Source: CAZPYT01 sp964590955
GTDB taxonomy: Bacteria > Patescibacteriota > WWE3 > UBA101185 > UBA10185
Length of the DNA stretch: 43,949 bases
Reading direction: 5' to 3'
Assembly (NCBI GenBank): GCA_964590955.1
Contig: CAZPYT010000006.1
Location: forward strand, 1 to 43,949
Below the pieces are notes generated by a model, which worked only from the letters and a program-made list of their open reading frames with translations, had not been told where the DNA came from and did not search any database. Below are positions 39,409-43,949 of the stretch, one piece after another. The translations under genes and the position numbers were made by a program. How positions within the stretch are numbered: the first letter of the stretch is position 1; every line of letters starts with the position of its first letter.

Positions 39409-40339
39409 TAAATCTACCTATCCGCGATTAATATCCAAAGAGGTCAAAAAGCAGATTATGGCTACCGACATATATGTAGGAGTAATTTCTGATGATAAAA
39501 AATACGATCGTGACATCGCGAACGATATTGACGTTTGTATTTTTATGTTTAGGCAGTTTGAAAAAAGATTTAGCCGATTTATAAGAAATAATGAGCTATC
39601 TAAATTAAATACTTTAGAGATTATGGATAACGTATCTTATGAGCTTTTTGAAATGTTGGAGTTATCACAAACTTTTAATAAAAGAACAAACGGGTTCTTT
39701 GATCCGACAGTACTACCGATATTACATAATGAGGGCTATAGCAAATCTTTTCTTGTTGGGTTTGATGCTAAACCAGAAATTATTGATGACTATTCACTAG
39801 GTATAGGTAATATCACCATAGAAAAACAAAATATGAAAATTACAAAACCAAAAAAAATAAAAATTGACTTGGGGGGCATCGGAAAATCCTACGTAGTAAG
39901 ACTGGTTTCAGATTATTTAGCACAGAAATATTCTGATTTTGTTGTTGATGCCGGTGGTGACATATATTATGCCGGAAATGACAGGGTAAACGGCTATAGT
40001 CACTGGTTGTGCAGCATAAAGCATAGCCCGAAAATATTAAAACTGAAGAATAATGCTGTAGCGACATCAAGCACACAAAAAAGAAAATGGTTCATTGGAG
40101 ATGAAGAAAAAAATCATATTATCGATATAAATACACAAAAAAGTGTAAAAAGCGATTGTATCAGTGCTACTGTTGTCTCATGTGATATCATCGAAGCTGA
40201 TATCATTGCGAAATATGTGCTATCTCTAGGTATCCAAAGAGGAATTCTATGGTCTAATTCCGAAAATGTTGCTACTCTTTTGATAGGAGACAATTTTAAA
40301 GAATATGAAAGTAAATTACTTAAAAAATATATTCATTAA
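39398..40339 (+). CDS. apbE: FAD:protein FMN transferase (ApbE family)
   Basis: 313 residues. It would attach FMN from FAD to Thr/Ser of a target protein. QIMATDIYVGV is the family start block. RFSRFIRNNELSKLN, NGFFDPTVLPI, KIDLGGIGKSYVVRL, FVVDAGGDIYYAG and HIIDINTQ are the ordered ApbE motifs, with the metal-binding Asp in EADIIAKYVLSLG. No signal peptide or lipobox is seen, unlike most ApbE proteins, so it may act on the cytosolic side. No FMN_bind target with an [S/T]GA[S/T] site is visible in the window. It overlaps both neighbours. Confidence 0.93.
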   Translation: MNLSKSTYPRLISKEVKKQIMATDIYVGVISDDKKYDRDIANDIDVCIFMFRQFEKRFSRFIRNNELSKLNTLEIMDNVSYELFEMLELSQTFNKRTNGFFDPTVLPILHNEGYSKSFLVGFDAKPEIIDDYSLGIGNITIEKQNMKITKPKKIKIDLGGIGKSYVVRLVSDYLAQKYSDFVVDAGGDIYYAGNDRVNGYSHWLCSIKHSPKILKLKNNAVATSSTQKRKWFIGDEEKNHIIDINTQKSVKSDCISATVVSCDIIEADIIAKYVLSLGIQRGILWSNSENVATLLIGDNFKEYESKLLKKYIH

Positions 40340-41216
40340 TATATTCTTATTTTTATCGATATTTGTATTTTTGATACCAAATATCTTTGCCTCATCCCTA
40401 CTTGATTCAGACTATGATGGTTTGACAGACGAAGCGGAAATAAAATTATATAAAACAGATCCTATGAAGGCGGATACAGATGGTGATGGCTTTATTGACT
40501 CTCAAGAAATAACAAATATGGGTGACCCATTAAAACTGGAAATTACACCTATGAAGAGCGAGAAAATACCTATATTTGATAGAGAAGATCCAATTGCCTG
40601 GCATATAGCTCGTATATCAGGTATTGCCGCGTTTATTTTGATGACGTTTGTGGTTTTACTGGGCTTGATACAATCTTCAAGATCTTTGGTTAAGTACAAA
40701 TTTATGAGTATGATTACCGCTCAAGAAATTCACAGAATTATTTCTTGGTCAGGTCTTGCGATGGTCTTACTTCATGTTGTAGTTCTATTATTTGACGATG
40801 TCTTTAATTTGAAAATCAGCGAACTATTTATTCCGCTCAGTGCATCACGCAGTTTTGTTTCTACTAAAGGGTTTGACTATGCTATACCAATATCTATGGG
40901 CGTGGTTGCTCTCTACATAATTATTATATTAGTAGTGACTTCTGAATTAAGGCAATCAATTGTATCTATGAAGTTTTGGCGGGCGGTTCATTATTTGAGC
41001 TTTGTTGGCTATTTGTTATTTCTTATACATGGTTTTACAGCAGGATCAGACTCAGATCAGCCATGGATGTTAGCTATATATATCTGGTCCTTTGCTTCTG
41101 TGCTTCTATTTTTGCTAGCTAGAATATTTAAAAAGAAATTGTTTTATAGGGTTGTAACTAAACCCGCTGATCCCAAAGCACAGACTTCTCAAACATCAGT
41201 AGACCCTGAAAATTAG
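40305..41216 (+). CDS. calcium-repeat / ferric-reductase-like heme membrane protein
   Basis: 303 residues. Signal or anchor segment (about 8-28), then TSP3-like loops (DSDYDGLTDEAE, TDPMKADTDGDGFIDSQE), then five membrane segments of the ferric-reductase-like (FRD/YedZ) type. Heme ligands: HRIISWSGLAMVLLH and HYLSFVGYLLFLIH each put two His 13-14 residues apart, the bis-heme pattern; an extra His is in AWHIARISG. There is no FAD or NAD domain, so it must receive electrons from a partner or from quinols. The start lies 35 nt inside apbE, so expression is coupled. Confidence 0.88.
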   Translation: MKVNYLKNIFINIFLFLSIFVFLIPNIFASSLLDSDYDGLTDEAEIKLYKTDPMKADTDGDGFIDSQEITNMGDPLKLEITPMKSEKIPIFDREDPIAWHIARISGIAAFILMTFVVLLGLIQSSRSLVKYKFMSMITAQEIHRIISWSGLAMVLLHVVVLLFDDVFNLKISELFIPLSASRSFVSTKGFDYAIPISMGVVALYIIIILVVTSELRQSIVSMKFWRAVHYLSFVGYLLFLIHGFTAGSDSDQPWMLAIYIWSFASVLLFLLARIFKKKLFYRVVTKPADPKAQTSQTSVDPEN

Positions 41217-41236
41217 CACTTGAATTAGATAATAGA

Positions 41237-42322
41237 TTATTTCTTATAATTACCATTAAAGGCAGGCGAGTAATTACCGTTACCGTTTGTAGTAGATGTC
41301 GCGTTTTCATTAAAATATGCGCTGCCCATTGTGTTATTTATAATTCTCTTTAGAATGTCTTGAAAGCTGACTCCATATAGCTTTTGAATTATGTATCCCA
41401 TCGCTGTTTGTAGTTCTACTGATCCAAATGCAGGATTCGCATTTGAATCTACAAAAAAGTGTCTTCCCGATGCATCTAACCTGATATCAAACTTTGCATA
41501 TCCCCCTAAATCTGCCACATCGAAAGCTCTTTTAACATATTCTTTTAGTAATGAATCTTCATATTTCTCATAGTGAAACGGGTCATTATCTTCACTCTCA
41601 TCCCATTGATCTTCAAATGTTAAGAATATGTATTTTTGATCTTTTTTATGAAATACCTTTTCCGCCATATAAATTTTTGTATTTGTTCCTTGTAGTACAT
41701 ATGCTGTAATTTCTCTACCTGCAATATATTCTTCTACAACTACCGGTTGTTCGTACGTTTTAATAAGATACGATAATCTTTCTCTAAATTGTTTTTCATT
41801 TTCAGAAACCGCTGATTCGTGCATTTCTACTCCGCCATGTATTTCGTTAAGCTTTGAAATAAGTGGAAATCTCATATCAGGATTTATGGGGTCTGAAGCA
41901 GAATGAAATAATTGAAAATTCGGAACTGGTACTCTAGCACTTTGAAATAATTGTTTGTTTAAATACTTATTGCAGCAAATTGCCATGCCTAAAAGGCCGG
42001 CGCCTGTAAAAGGTATACCCATTGTATCCAGAATACCCGGGATGGTAGATGTCAAATATTCCTGACCGTTAATAGAATTTACAAGATTAAATACAAGATC
42101 AGGCTTGTGTTTTTTTATTTCTTCAATGAGAGTATCGTTACCGGGCATTAACACAGGTTCTATTCCAAGCTTTTTAATTTCATTTGCAGTTACCTCTGCT
42201 TCATGCAATGCATCTTTCTCAGTGATATATTGATCTTCTGTAGGAAAGTACTCTCTTTTAACGTCACTATAGACGATGCCAATTTTATTTACATCATAAT
42301 TTTGATCTTTATTATTTTCCAT
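41237..42322 (-). CDS. ATP-grasp ligase (D-Ala-D-Ala ligase-like), second of a tandem pair
   Basis: 361 residues. GIPFTGAGLLGMAICCNKYL is the conserved block after the N-terminal domain, with the Lys of nucleotide binding. RFPLISKLNEIHGGVEMHE and VVVEEYIAGREITAYVL form the ATP-grasp core. AKFDIRLDASGRHFFVDSNA then NP carries the metal-binding Asp and Asn. The last 25 residues form a Asn/Gly/Tyr/Ser/Thr-rich tail (NGNGNYSPAFNGNYKK at the end). It would ligate an acid to an amine; substrate unknown. It starts 1 nt after the stop of the sister gene. Confidence 0.88.
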   Translation of the reverse strand: MENNKDQNYDVNKIGIVYSDVKREYFPTEDQYITEKDALHEAEVTANEIKKLGIEPVLMPGNDTLIEEIKKHKPDLVFNLVNSINGQEYLTSTIPGILDTMGIPFTGAGLLGMAICCNKYLNKQLFQSARVPVPNFQLFHSASDPINPDMRFPLISKLNEIHGGVEMHESAVSENEKQFRERLSYLIKTYEQPVVVEEYIAGREITAYVLQGTNTKIYMAEKVFHKKDQKYIFLTFEDQWDESEDNDPFHYEKYEDSLLKEYVKRAFDVADLGGYAKFDIRLDASGRHFFVDSNANPAFGSVELQTAMGYIIQKLYGVSFQDILKRIINNTMGSAYFNENATSTTNGNGNYSPAFNGNYKK

Positions 42323-42323
42323 T

Positions 42324-43340
42324 TTAATTGTTTCGGAGCAGTGAGTGTTCGCATATTTTTAATATAGTTTCACCCATGTTGTATCCTAGCTTATGCGCCC
42401 CATCAAATAAAGCACTTTGTACATAGAGCATAGGATTTGGATTTGCATCAAGAATAAATGGCCTATTATCTTTTATTCTAATTTCAAATCTTCCATAATC
42501 TCTCATATGAAGTTTTTTATATGCTTGGATAATCTCGTCGGAAATAATGTCTAAATATTTTTGTTGATCTGCTTCAGGTACCAATTCATAAAGTGTGCTG
42601 TTGAATTGTAAACTGTCCCGCACAAATTTTGCTTCATATGTATTAATTTTATTCAATTCGTCTTTAAAATGTATTTTTGTTATAGGAAGTACTCTAATGT
42701 CATCATCATTACCCCAGACCGGTACATGAAATTCTTCGCCTTCTATGAAATCTTCCACAATAAGCTTAGAATCATAACATTTAAGCATTACTTCACATAA
42801 ATCCAGTAAGGCGCTCTTATTTTCTACAATGTTATCGTTACTTATTGCAATAGATCCATGCATATCATTTAGTTTTACAATTTTCGGATAATCGAAATCA
42901 ATTTTATTTGCATCTTCAATTGTTTGTACCATAGAATATGCCGGTGTAGATATTCCATTTTCGATTAATATTTTTTTCACTCTTGATTTATCAACTGATA
43001 ATAATAATCCCTTTGTATTTGGACCCGTGTATATAACATCATATTTTTCTAACAATTTTGTCACCTCATGCCCTGAGTTAGTTCCTTCATTAATTTCTTC
43101 GCACCAATTAAAAATAATGGTATTGTCCCTATCAATCTTATTTAATAGTTTTTCTAAATCTCTTGTCTCTTTAATCTCAATATACTTATAATCAATATCG
43201 TACTCTTTAATATCATTCTCTACTCTATTTATAAGTTCTTGTTCTTCTTCATACTCTTCGATTGTATAGGAGGCAGGGTCTACATAATCCGACAACATTA
43301 AAATTTTTTTATCGAACAATGCCCTATCATATTTTTTCAT
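42324..43340 (-). CDS. ATP-grasp ligase (D-Ala-D-Ala ligase-like), first of a tandem pair
   Basis: 338 residues. DVIYTGPNTKGLLLSVDKSR, PKIVKLNDMHGSIAI, LIVEDFIEGEEFHVPVWG and GRFEIRIKDNRPFILDANPN are the ATP-grasp motifs in order. The last holds Glu, Asp and Asn for magnesium. A Glu-rich N-terminal part (IEEYEEEQELINRVE) is unusual. Not a typical Ddl: spacing and motifs are those of the broader family that makes peptide-like bonds. A likely promoter TTGATT, 16 nt, TATCAT lies 9 nt before the ATG. Confidence 0.88.
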   Translation of the reverse strand: MKKYDRALFDKKILMLSDYVDPASYTIEEYEEEQELINRVENDIKEYDIDYKYIEIKETRDLEKLLNKIDRDNTIIFNWCEEINEGTNSGHEVTKLLEKYDVIYTGPNTKGLLLSVDKSRVKKILIENGISTPAYSMVQTIEDANKIDFDYPKIVKLNDMHGSIAISNDNIVENKSALLDLCEVMLKCYDSKLIVEDFIEGEEFHVPVWGNDDDIRVLPITKIHFKDELNKINTYEAKFVRDSLQFNSTLYELVPEADQQKYLDIISDEIIQAYKKLHMRDYGRFEIRIKDNRPFILDANPNPMLYVQSALFDGAHKLGYNMGETILKICEHSLLRNN

Positions 43341-43444
43341 TACTAATTCATGATATGAAATGGAATAAAAAAATCAAGAGTATAATTACAAATACATTAC
43401 AATTAATATAGATGCAATTTAATTAAGTGATTGTTTTTAAAGTT

Positions 43445-43949
43445 TTATTGTTCTTTGGATTGTGTGTCTTTGTTTTGTTCTGCTACTGCTTTTACCATAC
43501 TGCGAATTTCTTCAAAAATATCATCTCTGAATGCTGATACAAATCTAATTGTACCTGCCATCTCATGTCCACCACCATCAACATTTGCATTAGGAAATTT
43601 ACTCTGAAGATTATCTAATATGACTTGTACAGGAAGGAATGGTTTATTCGCTCTTATAATGATCATATCTTCAATGTATCCAAGTGTGATTACAGAATTT
43701 GCTTCGTATTGTGTTGCAGTAATTTCGTGTATTCTACTTGTTACTAAACCTGGTGCCGGATATGTAAATCTCATTGTATATTTTCCTATATCAATGTATG
43801 AAAACATAATATCTTCAATCTCTTGAACTCTCAAATATGGCAATGTACTTTGTAATTGAGTTTCAAAACCTTTTCTTACTTCGCCGTTTATAATTTCAAC
43901 AAAATCATAGTTAGCAAACAATTCTTCGTAAACACCCTTACCGGAATCA
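43445..43949 (-). CDS. DHH-family phosphoesterase, C-terminal part (cut by right edge)
   Basis: The visible 167 residues run open to the window edge. NVDGGGHEMAGTIRFV is the DHHA1 GGGH motif that binds the phosphate end of nucleic acid or nucleotide substrates. DSGKGVYEELFANYDFV begins the visible part. The catalytic DHH domain would be outside the window. NrnA-type nanoRNase/pAp phosphatase or an exonuclease-like member are the likely types. The tail is Lys/Gln/Glu rich (AVAEQNKDTQSKEQ). An internal TTG at 43921 is not the start, because the frame continues upstream. Confidence 0.85.
   Translation of the reverse strand, partial: DSGKGVYEELFANYDFVEIINGEVRKGFETQLQSTLPYLRVQEIEDIMFSYIDIGKYTMRFTYPAPGLVTSRIHEITATQYEANSVITLGYIEDMIIIRANKPFLPVQVILDNLQSKFPNANVDGGGHEMAGTIRFVSAFRDDIFEEIRSMVKAVAEQNKDTQSKEQ

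Noticed and set aside
1..43949. CRISPR array, insertion sequence, transposase or integrase genes
   Set aside because: No regular direct repeats with spacers and no DDE, HUH, tyrosine or serine recombinase motifs were seen in any reading frame inspected.
1..43949. TGA read as an amino acid, as in some Patescibacteria
   Set aside because: TGA ends genes at expected places (trxB, 38528-38935), and conserved Gly and Trp positions use normal codons.

Overview
The window is AT-rich bacterial DNA with short gaps, many overlapping stops and starts, and three tRNA genes whose CCA ends are encoded. TGA acts as an ordinary stop (for example at the trxB end), so the standard bacterial code applies. Small single-domain versions of enzymes, many small orphan membrane or secreted proteins, three large lipid-linked-sugar-type glycosyltransferases and several HD-domain proteins suggest a member of the Candidate Phyla Radiation (Patescibacteria) or a similarly reduced lineage. 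That placement is an inference; no rRNA or other decisive marker is present.

Layout. 1-9 kb: pyrG (cut by the left edge), small membrane or hypothetical proteins, a DNA glycosylase-like protein, a CYTH protein, HD and alpha/beta hydrolases, a B12-binding radical SAM enzyme, tRNA-Leu, a HIT protein and tRNA-Arg. Short degenerate repeats lie between these genes. 8.4-15.4 kb: two paralogous two-TM proteins, an M29 aminopeptidase, orphan secreted proteins, pyrD, an HD protein and a gene-poor GC-richer patch. 15.4-20 kb: a flavin split-barrel protein divergent from an HD-NMN adenylyltransferase pair, a frameshifted beta-lactamase-family gene, a lycopene-cyclase-domain protein and tRNA-Gly. 20-31 kb: trxB with a glycosyltransferase, DUF4349, a superoxide dismutase-MscS pair, two divergent glycosyltransferases, an M16 peptidase and a VPETG-type surface protein. 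31-38 kb: a polyaspartate/glutamate protein, a membrane-fused spermidine-synthase-like protein, a MacB-type ABC pair, a phosphoesterase, a winged-helix protein with a dead P-loop and an RRM protein. 38.5-41.2 kb: a tightly overlapping four-gene operon: coiled-coil anchor, acidic calcium-repeat protein, ApbE flavin transferase, and calcium-repeat/ferric-reductase membrane protein. 41.2-43.9 kb: two tandem ATP-grasp ligases and the C-terminal part of a DHH phosphoesterase.

Gene expression. Twelve genes have a good -10 box ending only 5-7 nt before the ATG and no Shine-Dalgarno, which predicts leaderless mRNAs. The small orphan genes and the radical SAM gene instead have a conventional leader with a strong Shine-Dalgarno.

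Most interesting points: (1) the ApbE / calcium-repeat / bis-heme membrane operon, a candidate extracytosolic electron-transfer unit; (2) two modules just downstream of tRNA-Leu and tRNA-Gly that copy the tRNA 3' end, carry its inverted copy and share a 19-nt core, so each could fold into an RNA closed by a tRNA-like acceptor stem; (3) a dispersed family of about 28-nt repeats ending in CCA in the first 6 kb; (4) the leaderless versus Shine-Dalgarno split; (5) a promoter-plus-25-codon remnant of the radical SAM gene.
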